This document shows, piece after piece, positions 54,191 to 63,297 of a DNA stretch of 64,000 bases; the stretch's first letter is position 1, and every line of letters begins with the position of its first letter. The position numbers and the translations under genes were made by a program. The DNA is from Lachnospiraceae bacterium JLR.KK008 (GTDB lineage: Bacteria; Bacillota; Clostridia; Lachnospirales; Lachnospiraceae). A model generated the notes under the pieces. The model did no database searches. It was given only the letters and a program-made list of their open reading frames with translations, and had not been told where the DNA came from. The stretch spans positions 2,164,001 through 2,228,000 of the forward strand of contig CP143548.1 of the NCBI GenBank assembly GCA_037015955.1, read 5' to 3'.

Positions 54191-55260
54191 TCCGGCTTTT
54201 CTTTGCCGATCAGAAAATAGAGATAATGGTTATAGAGAAAAACAATTCCTGCCTCGACAACTGTGATAAACACCGCCATCGTCAAAAACAAGACCCACTC
54301 TTTCGCCCTTGTCACATACTGGTTGAGCCAGTAAGAAAAGCGAATGGAGTCCATCATCACTTTAAACTCCATATGGGTCGCCATGATGACAAGAGAATTG
54401 GTCCCGAAAAACAGGAGCAGCCTCGAACAGTACATATGTTTGCATATGAGGATGACGCCAAAGGAACCGATGCAGGCGCAGAGCGTGTACAGTAAAAAAT
54501 TATCAAACACCATAAAGTTCAGATCGACATCCCCATTGAGAAAACATAAAAATCCGTTCAATATCAGGAGCGCCGCACCCGCTGCAAAGCCGAACACTGA
54601 CCGCTCCTGCCGGCGCTGAAAAAAACGCGCGGACTCATACCCGATCAGCAGAAACGTACAGGACAATACACTTCTCACCGCCATATGCAGAAGCGAACCC
54701 ACCGTCATCAGGCCCAAATTATGCTCCCAGCCTTCCCAGCTGAGAATCGGCGAAAAATAAAAGATCAGCAGACCGGTAACTGCAAACGAAGCCGCCGTCT
54801 TTCTCTCGCTTGTCCTCTTTCGTACCCACAGAAATAAAATCTCCCCGAAAAATAAGGTCGGCAGAAACCAGAGCACCGACACGCCACGCAGGGTCACACT
54901 GTAAATGAAAAACTTCCACAGATCCGGGAATTCCAACAATTCGGGCTGAAAGATACAGGTACATATGTTAATGACCATATAGATCAGACTGAACGTGGCA
55001 TACGGAAGCAGCAGCCCCTTCGCTTTTCGGTATATGATATGTCCCATCTCTTTCCGCTCTTCCTGCGTAATCCGGAGCAGAATGCCGGAGATAATAAAAA
55101 ACAGCGGCATATGGAACGAAGCGATCACATGATAAGTCGGCGAAAAATAAGGCTTATAGTCAATGGTCTGCACCGAACCAATCAGATGTCCTGCCACCAT
55201 CAGCACGATGCCGGCTCCTTTTGCCATGTCCAGATAAGTGATGCGTTTTTTCAGATTCAT
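54136..55260 (-). CDS. Acyltransferase 3 family membrane protein, 374 aa
   Basis: Begins KKRITYLDMAKGAGIVLMVAGHLIGSV, with the invariant family His (GH), and has about ten membrane helices and FHMPLFFIISGILL. The family acetylates or succinylates wall polysaccharide, sugars or lipids outside the cell; the substrate is unknown. The last ~18 residues (RTRQTHGRTKSEQVSRF) come from the palindromic element, so the natural C-terminus may have been changed. Confidence 0.85.
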   Translation of the reverse strand: MNLKKRITYLDMAKGAGIVLMVAGHLIGSVQTIDYKPYFSPTYHVIASFHMPLFFIISGILLRITQEERKEMGHIIYRKAKGLLLPYATFSLIYMVINICTCIFQPELLEFPDLWKFFIYSVTLRGVSVLWFLPTLFFGEILFLWVRKRTSERKTAASFAVTGLLIFYFSPILSWEGWEHNLGLMTVGSLLHMAVRSVLSCTFLLIGYESARFFQRRQERSVFGFAAGAALLILNGFLCFLNGDVDLNFMVFDNFLLYTLCACIGSFGVILICKHMYCSRLLLFFGTNSLVIMATHMEFKVMMDSIRFSYWLNQYVTRAKEWVLFLTMAVFITVVEAGIVFLYNHYLYFLIGKEKPERTRQTHGRTKSEQVSRF

Positions 55261-55362
55261 GGATACTCCCCTGCAACTGTTACTTATGAATTGAGTATAC
55301 TACAAAAACAGGGGCCTGTCATTCCCCTGTTTCTTACAAATCTGTCTTTCTTTATTCTGCTT

Positions 55363-56142
55363 CTATCCTGCCAGATAATTGCGCATGATCTTTAAGGCAT
55401 TTTTCTCCAGGCGGGAAACCTGGGCCTGGGAGATGCCGATGATCTGCGCCACTTCCATCTGTGTCTTGCCTTCAAAAAAACGGAGAGTGATAATCTCGTT
55501 TTCACGCTCGTTCAGCCGCTTCATCGCTTCCCGCAAAGACAGATGCTCCACCCATGTCTCCTCTTTGTTTTTCTTGTCGCTGACCTGATCCATCACATAC
55601 AGGGTATCGCCGCCGTCCGTGTAGACAGGTTCGTAGAGACTCATGGGGTTTTGTATGGCATCGAGCGCATAGACGATGTCTTCTTTCGGGATGCCGATCT
55701 CCTCCGCGATCTCCATGATCGTCGGTTCCTTGAGATTTTTCTTCATCAGGTTTTCCTTGGCATAAATAGCTTTGTAAGCGGTATCTTTCAGGGACCGGCT
55801 GACCCTGATACTGTTATTGTCACGGAGGAATCGTCGGATCTCGCCGATAATCATTGGCACCGCATAGGTGGAGAATTTTACATCGAGCTCTGTGTTAAAA
55901 TTGTCGATCGCCTTCATCAGTCCGATGCAGCCGATCTGAAACAGATCGTCGGGATTTTCATTGCTTCCGGAAAACCGCTTGATGACGCTTAATACGAGAC
56001 GCAGATTTCCTTCCGTATACTCGTTTCTGGCTTCCATGTCGCCTTCTTTGATCCGCTTGAATAGCTTTGTCTTCTGTTCGTTGGAAAGAGAGGGGAGCTT
56101 CGCCGTATTGACTCCGCAGATTTCTACCTTATTAAGCGCCAT
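55363..56142 (-). CDS. sigG: Sporulation sigma factor G, 259 aa
   Basis: Forespore late sigma factor. Region 2 (RNEYTEGNLRLVLSVIKRFSGSNENPDDLFQIGCIGLMKAIDNFN), region 3 (LMKKNLKEPTIMEIAEEIGIPKEDIVYALDAIQ) and region 4 (RENEIITLRFFEGKTQMEVAQIIGISQAQVSRLEKNALK) are complete. The start motif KVEICGVNTAKLP is the SigG-specific beginning that binds the anti-sigma factor SpoIIAB. Transcribed just after sigE. Confidence 0.96.
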   Translation of the reverse strand: MALNKVEICGVNTAKLPSLSNEQKTKLFKRIKEGDMEARNEYTEGNLRLVLSVIKRFSGSNENPDDLFQIGCIGLMKAIDNFNTELDVKFSTYAVPMIIGEIRRFLRDNNSIRVSRSLKDTAYKAIYAKENLMKKNLKEPTIMEIAEEIGIPKEDIVYALDAIQNPMSLYEPVYTDGGDTLYVMDQVSDKKNKEETWVEHLSLREAMKRLNERENEIITLRFFEGKTQMEVAQIIGISQAQVSRLEKNALKIMRNYLAG

Positions 56143-56276
56143 AACAAGATTCCTCCTAGATGTTTGTCTACTAAAATGATTCTCACTATGGCGCTTAACT
56201 ATGCGTGCTTTTATGAAATTTTAAAAAGAACTTTTCGCCCAATATTGTGTCGTTTCGACCCGGCCTGACGACTCTG

Positions 56277-57017
56277 CTACGCCTCCTTTGCCATCTCTCG
56301 TTTCAGCCTTTTGATGATCTTTTTTTCCAGTCTGGAGATATAAGACTGTGAGATCCCCAGCAGCGATGCCACTTCCTTTTGTGTCATTTCTTCCCCGTCC
56401 GGTGTTGTCAGGCCAAAGCGCAGACTGATAATTGTGCGCTCTCGTTCCGAGAGCTTGTTCACCGCTTTAAACAACAGCTTTCGCTCCACTTCATTCTCAA
56501 TATCCCGGTAAATGACATCCTCGTCCGTCCCCAGAATGTCCGACAGGAGAAGCTCATTGCCATCCCAGTCCACATTCAGCGGTTCATCGATTGATACCTC
56601 GACCTTAGCTTTATTATTTTTGCGCAGATACATGAGGATTTCGTTCTCAATGCACCGGGAGGCGTAAGTTGCCAGTTTGATATTTTTCCCGGGGTTGAAG
56701 GTGTTGATCGACTTGATCAGGCCGATCGTTCCGATTGAGATCAGATCTTCCACTCCCACCCCCGTATTGTCAAACTTCTTTGCTATGTATACGACAAGAC
56801 GCAGATTGTGTTCGATCAGCGTTGCCTTGGCCTCCTGTTCCCCGTCTGTCCCCAGGTCACTGATGACCTCTTCCTCCTCCATTGCCTCAAGAGGCGGCGG
56901 AAGTACTTCCGAACCTCCGATATAGTGTATATCGCCCTGTTTGCGTGCGAGGATGTTAATGTCCCTCCTGATCATGCGAAACTGTATTTTACCCGGTATT
57001 GCCACCTTGAAAATCAT
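56277..57017 (-). CDS. sigE: Sporulation sigma factor E, 246 aa
   Basis: Mother-cell early sigma factor, made as an inactive pro-protein. The first ~30 residues are the membrane-binding pro-sequence cut by SpoIIGA. Regions 2 ([37 protein letters not shown]) and 4 ([43 protein letters not shown]) are complete. It directly follows spoIIGA (13 bases). Confidence 0.96.
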   Translation of the reverse strand: MIFKVAIPGKIQFRMIRRDINILARKQGDIHYIGGSEVLPPPLEAMEEEEVISDLGTDGEQEAKATLIEHNLRLVVYIAKKFDNTGVGVEDLISIGTIGLIKSINTFNPGKNIKLATYASRCIENEILMYLRKNNKAKVEVSIDEPLNVDWDGNELLLSDILGTDEDVIYRDIENEVERKLLFKAVNKLSERERTIISLRFGLTTPDGEEMTQKEVASLLGISQSYISRLEKKIIKRLKREMAKEA

Positions 57018-57030
57018 ATACTTGCCTCCT

Positions 57031-57834
57031 CTATTTTGTTAATGCGGGATGTAATATCATCTGATACGCCGCCTCTGCTGACAGTTTTCCGTCAAACAAT
57101 CCCACTACCGGCTTCTCTATCTTTATTTTTTCATGTTCCCCGAAAATGATCATCTCTGTGATTTCATAGCCCTCCAGTATTCCGTGCGCTTTCCCGATAC
57201 TGTGATAGGGAATGGCTCTGAAAACAGCCGGTCTGTCGTCCGCAAAGATCCGTTCCATCGTCTCCCTTTCCACAATCGATACGGGCTTACTGCCAATCGG
57301 CTCATACAGACTGTTGCCCGTATCGAGCAGCGCCTGAAGCATCTCCTCCCTGTCCCGCCATCTGACTTTGACAGGCAGCAGGCAGCCGCCTTTGCGTCTC
57401 TGCCATTGTCCGTATAAGTAGCTGACGACCGCATAACTGACCATACAAGCCATACACATCCCGATCAGACTGATTCCGTGTTTCCTGAAAAACGGAAACT
57501 GCACCGTCAAAAATTCCAGAAAGCCGCCAAGCAGAAACGCAAACCCGTACAGACAGATTGCGGCTCTGCATACCATATGAAAATTCATTTCCGGAAAACT
57601 GATCTTAACCATGCCTATACTGATCATTCCATATCCTGCCAGCAGTTTCATCCACACGGGGATCAGCGGAATCACTGTGATGGCACATGCCAGTCCTGCC
57701 CCCAACGCCCCGCCTAAAAATATCCTGAAATGCGTGGCAGTACACTTCAGAATCTTTCTGATGAGAAATAATAACAGGGTATCCATGAAGAAATTCAACA
57801 GGAAGAACGTATCAATATATAATTGATATTTCAC
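57031..57834 (-). CDS. spoIIGA: SpoIIGA pro-sigma-E processing protease, 267 aa
   Basis: Membrane aspartic protease that activates SigE after the forespore signal. Five N-terminal helices ([21 protein letters not shown]...), then the cytoplasmic protease half with the DTGN motif ([12 protein letters not shown]) holding the catalytic Asp. GGAGG before the ATG. Length near 270-310 is normal. Confidence 0.94.
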   Translation of the reverse strand: MKYQLYIDTFFLLNFFMDTLLLFLIRKILKCTATHFRIFLGGALGAGLACAITVIPLIPVWMKLLAGYGMISIGMVKISFPEMNFHMVCRAAICLYGFAFLLGGFLEFLTVQFPFFRKHGISLIGMCMACMVSYAVVSYLYGQWQRRKGGCLLPVKVRWRDREEMLQALLDTGNSLYEPIGSKPVSIVERETMERIFADDRPAVFRAIPYHSIGKAHGILEGYEITEMIIFGEHEKIKIEKPVVGLFDGKLSAEAAYQMILHPALTK

Positions 57835-57864
57835 TTATCACCTCCTGTACCTCTCAATGAATCC

Positions 57865-57897
57865 ATTATAAAAATTTCGTCCTGAAATTTTTGTCAA
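57865..57897 (-). promoter_or_regulatory. Long-spacer spoIIG-type promoter
   Basis: On the minus strand, TTGACA (57897-57892) and TATAAT (57870-57865) are separated by 21 bases, more than the usual 17. B. subtilis spoIIG also has an over-long spacer and needs Spo0A~P, which binds 0A boxes (TGTCGAA-like) near -35. A 0A-like TTGTCAAA overlaps the -35 here. Confidence 0.6.
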
Positions 57898-58028
57898 AAC
57901 CATGCCTGCAACAGGGAATAGTTATTGACAGGAATTTACAAAAAATTCCACAGACATAGTCTCTGATCATAAAAGAATCGCGCATTCAGATATGTTATTA
58001 TATAAGAATTTCCGATGTGATAACAAAA

Positions 58029-58053
58029 AGCCTGCGGCATTATGCCGCAGGCT
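58029..58053 (-). terminator. Terminator of the FtsW-like gene
   Basis: AGCCTGCGGCA and TGCCGCAGGCT pair perfectly around a 3-base loop, followed on the minus strand by TTTTTG. Confidence 0.85.
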
Positions 58054-58076
58054 TCCGATAAAAGCACTGCTTCCAA

Positions 58077-59405
58077 TTACACCTCAACATCAGTTCGGAG
58101 CTTAAGCAGAGAGAACCTGGCGTCGATATGTTTCGGATATATATTTTTGTATTTATATATGCTGAGTATCATACCTGTCAGACTGTAGCAGACCAGGATG
58201 CCGCTCCCTCCGGCCGAGAAAAACGGCAGAAATGTCTGCGAAACAGGGAGCAGTCCGGCATTTTCCAGAAGATTAAGAGAAATATTGGTCAGAAAAACGA
58301 TACTGCAGCCACAGCCCATGATCATACCAAGCTGGTTCTTCTGCCGCATCGAGATAGAGAACATGCCAGCTGTCAGTACGGCCAGCAGGCAGCAGACTGC
58401 GGCCACCGCCAGCAGTCCACAGCCCGAAGCCAGAGAGACGATAATATACTCCCTGTTAAAATTCGGCAGACAGCCGGCAAAATCCACGCCGCTTCCCCCG
58501 AGCAGACGGCTGCCTGCCAGAATTTCCCGCAGCTGTGATGTAAGATAATTGGCGTCCCCGCTATTCGAAAAGAAAGCGCGCAGCCTTGCAATCTGATAGA
58601 TCTCCAGCCACCCGAACACATATGCGGCGCTCAGCCAGGAAGCAGGAAGCAGGAAAATGCCAAGCCAGGACCACAGCAGCACCTTTTTCCCCGGAACAAG
58701 AAACCACTGTTTGCCAATGGCCACGGACAACACAAGCGCCATGGAGACAAACAGGATCACCGCCAGACTCAGACAGGGCAGACGGAACGCAGTCCAGACA
58801 GGTACGAGCATCCACAGGACCGATCTGGCAATTCCTCCATATCCTGTCCCGTGATATTGGTACACAACAGCGCCGTACAGCGGCACATAGAGCTGCATCA
58901 GGGCAAAAAACGCGGCGCGTACCGTCCCCATCCCCAAATGCGAGAACATACCATTGGTCGTCCCGACGCCGCTGTAAACAGCGGCAAGCATCAGCACCAG
59001 AAAAAGCAGGGCCAACCCCTTCGCATACCTGCCAATCACACTGTAATCAAGGCAGTAAGTAAAAATCATCAGCACAAATCCCAGAAGAGAATACCGGAGA
59101 AAAGACAGGCTCTCCTGGCCGCCAATCAGAAAATGCACGACAATACCAGCGGCACCGATCAAAACCATCAGCGCGATCACCGGCCATGCGACCCGGGGTC
59201 TGTGGACCCGGTCCAGAGAGATACCGGCCTCCACCGGACTTCCCATATCCGCGATCGCCGCCTGTTCCGCCGCTTTCACTGTCATCCCCTGCGCGACGTT
59301 GTCTGCAATCTGCTCCTCAATATGATCTCTGATCTCCCGCTCTATCATCGGCCATGCTTTTCTACAGCGTATCTGCTCCAGTAATGTATGAATAAAATCT
59401 TCCAT
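58077..59405 (-). CDS. FtsW/RodA/SpoVE-like membrane protein with permease-prefix domain, 442 aa
   Basis: Residues 1-75 form a permease-prefix domain (EDFIHTLLEQIRCRKAWPMIEREIRDHIEEQ, then AAEQAAIADMGSPVEAGISLDRVHRP). The rest is a polytopic protein of the SEDS kind, with about ten helices. SEDS proteins polymerise peptidoglycan, but the catalytic Asp motif of RodA/FtsW is not clearly visible, so it may be a divergent or regulatory form. The start at 59405 is four bases after the padR stop, so both are one operon; PadR likely controls it. Confidence 0.75.
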   Translation of the reverse strand: MEDFIHTLLEQIRCRKAWPMIEREIRDHIEEQIADNVAQGMTVKAAEQAAIADMGSPVEAGISLDRVHRPRVAWPVIALMVLIGAAGIVVHFLIGGQESLSFLRYSLLGFVLMIFTYCLDYSVIGRYAKGLALLFLVLMLAAVYSGVGTTNGMFSHLGMGTVRAAFFALMQLYVPLYGAVVYQYHGTGYGGIARSVLWMLVPVWTAFRLPCLSLAVILFVSMALVLSVAIGKQWFLVPGKKVLLWSWLGIFLLPASWLSAAYVFGWLEIYQIARLRAFFSNSGDANYLTSQLREILAGSRLLGGSGVDFAGCLPNFNREYIIVSLASGCGLLAVAAVCCLLAVLTAGMFSISMRQKNQLGMIMGCGCSIVFLTNISLNLLENAGLLPVSQTFLPFFSAGGSGILVCYSLTGMILSIYKYKNIYPKHIDARFSLLKLRTDVEV

Positions 59406-59409
59406 AACG

Positions 59410-59739
59410 CTATCCCTCCAACGCCAGCACATCGGAAACGGCCGTACAGTATTGCTGCCACTCTCCTGTCTTCTGACCGAGATGCACTCTGCCCTGTTTC
59501 GTAATGCTGTAGTACTTTCTCGTCTTACCCCCGCATTCCTTTTCGTAGGAGACAAGCAGCCCCTTGTCTTCCATTCCATGCAGAAGTGGATACAAAGTCC
59601 CCGCCTTCAGCTCAAAGACATTGCGCGAACGCTGACGCAGTGTATCGATCATCTCATACCCGTACATATCTTTCTCCGACAGTAGTTTTAACAACAGCAT
59701 CGTCATGTTCCCCGACAGGAACGATCTGTCTGTCGCCAT
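59410..59739 (-). CDS. PadR-family regulator, 109 aa
   Basis: Winged helix with LLLKLLSEKDMYGYEMIDTLRQRSRNVFELKAGTLYPLLHGMEDKGLLVSYEKE, the PadR signature, and a short C-terminal helix. PadR proteins repress neighbouring transporter or stress genes. GGAGGG precedes the ATG at 59739. It sits directly before the FtsW-like gene, as in other Clostridia. Confidence 0.9.
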   Translation of the reverse strand: MATDRSFLSGNMTMLLLKLLSEKDMYGYEMIDTLRQRSRNVFELKAGTLYPLLHGMEDKGLLVSYEKECGGKTRKYYSITKQGRVHLGQKTGEWQQYCTAVSDVLALEG

Positions 59740-59943
59740 ATTGGATCCCTCCTTATATAGATGTTCTATGTATAGATTATCTATATAATAGAGCATACGA
59801 CATTTTCTGTCAATACCTCCCGGCTGATCTCTTCTTAAAAATCTCCGTCTATGACAAAAAACGGCAGAGCCGCTTCTGGCCGTGCCGTAATCTGTCATTA
59901 TCATTCTCTGTGTTCTTCATTTTAAATGCCGCCTCTTCCTGTT

Positions 59944-61155
59944 TTACTTCTTCTGCAGAAAGCTGGGAATGCTCAAAGTTTTCTCCTCTACGCTGCTCTT
60001 AATATCAGCCGGTCTTTTAATGCCCGAGAGAGGTTGTACATTGACATTTGGCGAAGCAACAGCTGGCGCAGGCGCCTGATGCTGATGCTGGGGCTGAGAC
60101 TGAATCGGAGCCGCAGCCATATTCTTCGTCGGCATCGTTCTCACAGGTTTTACCTGCTGAGTCTTATATGTCTGGAAATTATTCGGTGTAATCCGAGGCG
60201 TCGTATTCGTCTCCAGGCCGGTGGCAATGACTGTGATCGTACAACTGTCGGAGGCCTTCTCATCAAACATGGCACCGAAGATGATATTTACCTCATCACC
60301 CGCAAGACTCTGTACATAGTCGGCAGCATCCGCGGCGTCTGCCAGCGTGATGTCCCCCGAAACATTGATGATTACATGGGTAGCACCGGAGATCGTCGTC
60401 TCTAACAGAGGGCTTTCCACCGCCATTTTGACAGCGTCCGCCGCTTTGTCATCTCCCTTGCCGGCACCAATGCCGATATGTGCGATCCCTTTGTCTTTCA
60501 TAACAGTCTGCACATCCGCAAAATCCAGATTGATGATTGCCGGCAGATTGATCAAATCGGTAATCCCCTGCACTGCCTGCTGCAACACTTCGTCCGCCTT
60601 TTTCAGCGCATCCGGCATCGTCGTCCGTCTGTCCACAATCTCAAGAAGCTTATCGTTTGGTATCACGATAAGCGTATCTACATTTTCCTTTAACCGTTCG
60701 ATACCGCCGATGGCATTGATCATGCGCGCCTTCGCCTCAAAACGGAACGGTTTCGTCACAACACCGACTGTCAGTATCCCCATATCTTTGGCAATTTTGG
60801 CAACGACAGGAGCAGCGCCCGTACCGGTCCCGCCTCCCATGCCGCAAGTTACAAATACCATATCTGCGCCTTTGATGGCGCTGGTGATCTCTTCTATATT
60901 CTCCTCTGCCGCTTTCTCTCCAATCTCCGGTTTCGCTCCGGCGCCCAGTCCTTTTGTCAGTTTCTCACCAATCTGCAACAGTTTGGGAGCCTTACATAGC
61001 TGCAACGCCTGCTTGTCCGTATTGATCCCGATAAACTCAACACCGTCAATATTTTCATCAATCATTCTATTTACAGCATTATTACCTGCACCACCAACAC
61101 CGACTACGATGATCTTAGCTGCAGATTCAGCGTCGTTCGTCTTAATTTCTAACAA
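59944..61155 (-). CDS. ftsZ: Cell division protein FtsZ, 403 aa
   Basis: Tubulin-like GTPase that forms the division ring. Motifs: [14 protein letters not shown] near the start, the GTP loop [13 protein letters not shown] and the T7 region [11 protein letters not shown]. The long linker (Pro/Gln/Ala/Val-rich) and the C-terminal peptide (SIPSFLQKK) that binds partners are present. It stands between ftsQ and padR. Confidence 0.97.
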   Translation of the reverse strand: MLEIKTNDAESAAKIIVVGVGGAGNNAVNRMIDENIDGVEFIGINTDKQALQLCKAPKLLQIGEKLTKGLGAGAKPEIGEKAAEENIEEITSAIKGADMVFVTCGMGGGTGTGAAPVVAKIAKDMGILTVGVVTKPFRFEAKARMINAIGGIERLKENVDTLIVIPNDKLLEIVDRRTTMPDALKKADEVLQQAVQGITDLINLPAIINLDFADVQTVMKDKGIAHIGIGAGKGDDKAADAVKMAVESPLLETTISGATHVIINVSGDITLADAADAADYVQSLAGDEVNIIFGAMFDEKASDSCTITVIATGLETNTTPRITPNNFQTYKTQQVKPVRTMPTKNMAAAPIQSQPQHQHQAPAPAVASPNVNVQPLSGIKRPADIKSSVEEKTLSIPSFLQKK

Positions 61156-61255
61156 AGGTGTATCCTCCTTTTATGGCCCCTGATAAACTCCATATATTCC
61201 ATGATATTATTTTTCACATAATTTATCAACTGTTTTTTTACTTTTTTTTGCGCCT

Positions 61256-61978
61256 CTACTGCGTGTCCAGCTCAAAAGTAATGTTGCGCATTTCCTCCGA
61301 ATAGTTGTCCATTCGCAAAAGTCCCTTCTTCCCAGCCAGTTCCGGTAAGATCGCCTGTAGTTTCATGATCTTTTCCCCAATATTTTCATTGGAGCCAAGA
61401 CTGACCCTGGCCTCCCCAAAATAAAGGGTCTTATGCATCGATTTACTGAACTGTATCTTATCGGCCTGTATCTCATACTTGTTGAGCAACTGGGTAATAT
61501 CCAGAATATCGGCAAAAATATCAGGATTGTCAACCGGCAGTTTTTCGTGCATCACCACATAGCCAAAGTGAAGTCCCGTCACCTGTGGAATACCGGCAGT
61601 TTTTTTGTCAGACGCCTCCACAATAATTCCGTCCTTGTCAAAATACATATACCGGTCAAGATATTGAATATATCCCGCCAGCGCCTTCTCATATACGGTG
61701 ATTCTGATCGTATCCGGAGAGAGGATGTCCACATCCATCGTCTGTACAAAGGGGATGTCGTCCACCCCCTTGTTCTTATATTTCAGTGCAAGGTACAGCG
61801 AGTTGTCTCCCAGCTTTCCGGTCATGACCATATCCATGATCTCTTCATTACTATAATGTACATTCCCTTCCACATATACGGTCGTCACTTTATAATACCG
61901 CAGCAGCGCGGACGCTGCCACCCCCAGTATCAAAAGCGCCCCGCATATACATAAGAGCACCACTGTTCTTCTCTTCAT
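61256..61978 (-). CDS. ftsQ: Cell division protein FtsQ/DivIB, 240 aa
   Basis: One N-terminal membrane helix (VVLLCICGALLILGVAASALL), then the POTRA-like domain (VTTVYVEGNVHYSNEEIMDMV) and FtsQ/DivIB beta domain (YFDKDGIIVEASDKK). Part of the divisome, recruiting FtsL/FtsB. The ATG at 61978 overlaps the murA stop by four bases. Confidence 0.9.
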   Translation of the reverse strand: MKRRTVVLLCICGALLILGVAASALLRYYKVTTVYVEGNVHYSNEEIMDMVMTGKLGDNSLYLALKYKNKGVDDIPFVQTMDVDILSPDTIRITVYEKALAGYIQYLDRYMYFDKDGIIVEASDKKTAGIPQVTGLHFGYVVMHEKLPVDNPDIFADILDITQLLNKYEIQADKIQFSKSMHKTLYFGEARVSLGSNENIGEKIMKLQAILPELAGKKGLLRMDNYSEEMRNITFELDTQ

Positions 61979-63219
61979 ATCCTGCCTCCAAGACTGCGGA
62001 TATCCTGCTCCAGCGTCTCGTATCCCCTGTCTATGAAATGTCGTCCCGTAATATACGTATCTCCTTTTGCCGCCAGCGCCGCCATGCAAAGCGCCGCCCC
62101 TCCGCGAAGTTCCTCGGCTGCCACCCGTGCTCCATGGAGCTCTTTCACGCCTCTGATCCGCACGCAGGAGGCGTCAATCCCCATACATGCGCCCATCTGC
62201 CGCAGGCCCGCAACGGCACGGAAACGGTTTTCAAAGATCGTCTCCTCGACAACACTCTCGCCATCTGCCAGCGCCAGCGCCGCCAACAGCTGACTTTGCA
62301 GATCCGTCGGATAGCCCGGATACACTTCTGTCTTCAGATAAGGTACCGGCAGCGGCCTTTCCGGCGCCCGCAGCCGGATCTCTCTCTTGCCACAGTCGAG
62401 GACACCGCCCATCTGCCGGATGACCGACAGCACCGCCTCAAGCTGTCCCGCATCCGCCTCCGTCAGACTGATCTCACCGCCCGCAGCCATACAGCCAAAC
62501 AGATACGTACCGGCCACAATTCTGTCACAGGGAATGCAGTATCTGCACGAATGCAGTCTCCTTACGCCCCGGATGCGAATCCGCCTTCCCGCTTCCTCCC
62601 GGTGGATCTGTGCACCGGCGCAGACAAGAAATTCGCATAGCGCCCCAATCTCCGGTTCCCTGGCCGCATTGTGGATCACGGTCTCTCCCTCGGCGAGAAC
62701 AGCCGCCAGAATGCTGTTCTCTGTAGCTCCCACGCTCGGAAACGCGAGTGTAATCTCATTGCCCCATAATTTCTCCGCCCATGCGGTCAGACTGTTACCC
62801 GCTTCCTCAAACAGGACTCCCAGACGGGAAAACGCCTGCAGATGGATGTCAATGGGACGCTTGCCGATTACACAGCCGCCCGGATAGCTGATGCTGACCC
62901 GCCCTTTTCTTCCGAGAATGGCACCCATCATTACTGCGGAAGAGCGCATCTGCGTCACATACTGCTGCGGCAGACTACTGCCTGCCACGCTGCTGGCATC
63001 GACTGTAATCCGGCCGCCTTCCTGCTCCACGTGGCAGCCGACACTCCTTAAAAGCTCCACCATACATAAGACATCCGCGATCCTCGGACAGTTACAGAGT
63101 GTCACCTTCCCTTCTACAAGAAGGGTGGCAGCCAGAACAGGCAGCACCGCATTTTTGGACCCCTGTATCCGTACACTCCCGTGAAGCGGATAACCACCGC
63201 AAATATGAATAGAATCCAC
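61975..63219 (-). CDS. murA: UDP-N-acetylglucosamine 1-carboxyvinyltransferase, 414 aa
   Basis: First committed step of peptidoglycan synthesis. Motifs: GSKNAVLPVLAATLL (substrate Lys/Asn) and the Cys loop YPGGCVIGKRPIDIHL, whose Cys is the fosfomycin target. GYPTDLQSQLLA is also typical. Start is a GTG at 63219 with AAGGTGG upstream, giving the usual DSIHICGG-type beginning. It overlaps ftsQ by four bases. Firmicutes usually have a second murA elsewhere. Confidence 0.95.
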   Translation of the reverse strand: MDSIHICGGYPLHGSVRIQGSKNAVLPVLAATLLVEGKVTLCNCPRIADVLCMVELLRSVGCHVEQEGGRITVDASSVAGSSLPQQYVTQMRSSAVMMGAILGRKGRVSISYPGGCVIGKRPIDIHLQAFSRLGVLFEEAGNSLTAWAEKLWGNEITLAFPSVGATENSILAAVLAEGETVIHNAAREPEIGALCEFLVCAGAQIHREEAGRRIRIRGVRRLHSCRYCIPCDRIVAGTYLFGCMAAGGEISLTEADAGQLEAVLSVIRQMGGVLDCGKREIRLRAPERPLPVPYLKTEVYPGYPTDLQSQLLAALALADGESVVEETIFENRFRAVAGLRQMGACMGIDASCVRIRGVKELHGARVAAEELRGGAALCMAALAAKGDTYITGRHFIDRGYETLEQDIRSLGGRI

Positions 63220-63297
63220 CGATCCACCTTCTCTACCTTTGATGAAAAACGACATATTCTATCATATGAAAAATCCGCATTTATGTATCTTGTACGG

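Noticed and set aside
53265-54266. Plus-strand frame of 333 codons across the transglutaminase gene and palindrome
   Set aside because: Overlaps a well-supported minus gene and the repeat; its sequence shows no domain.
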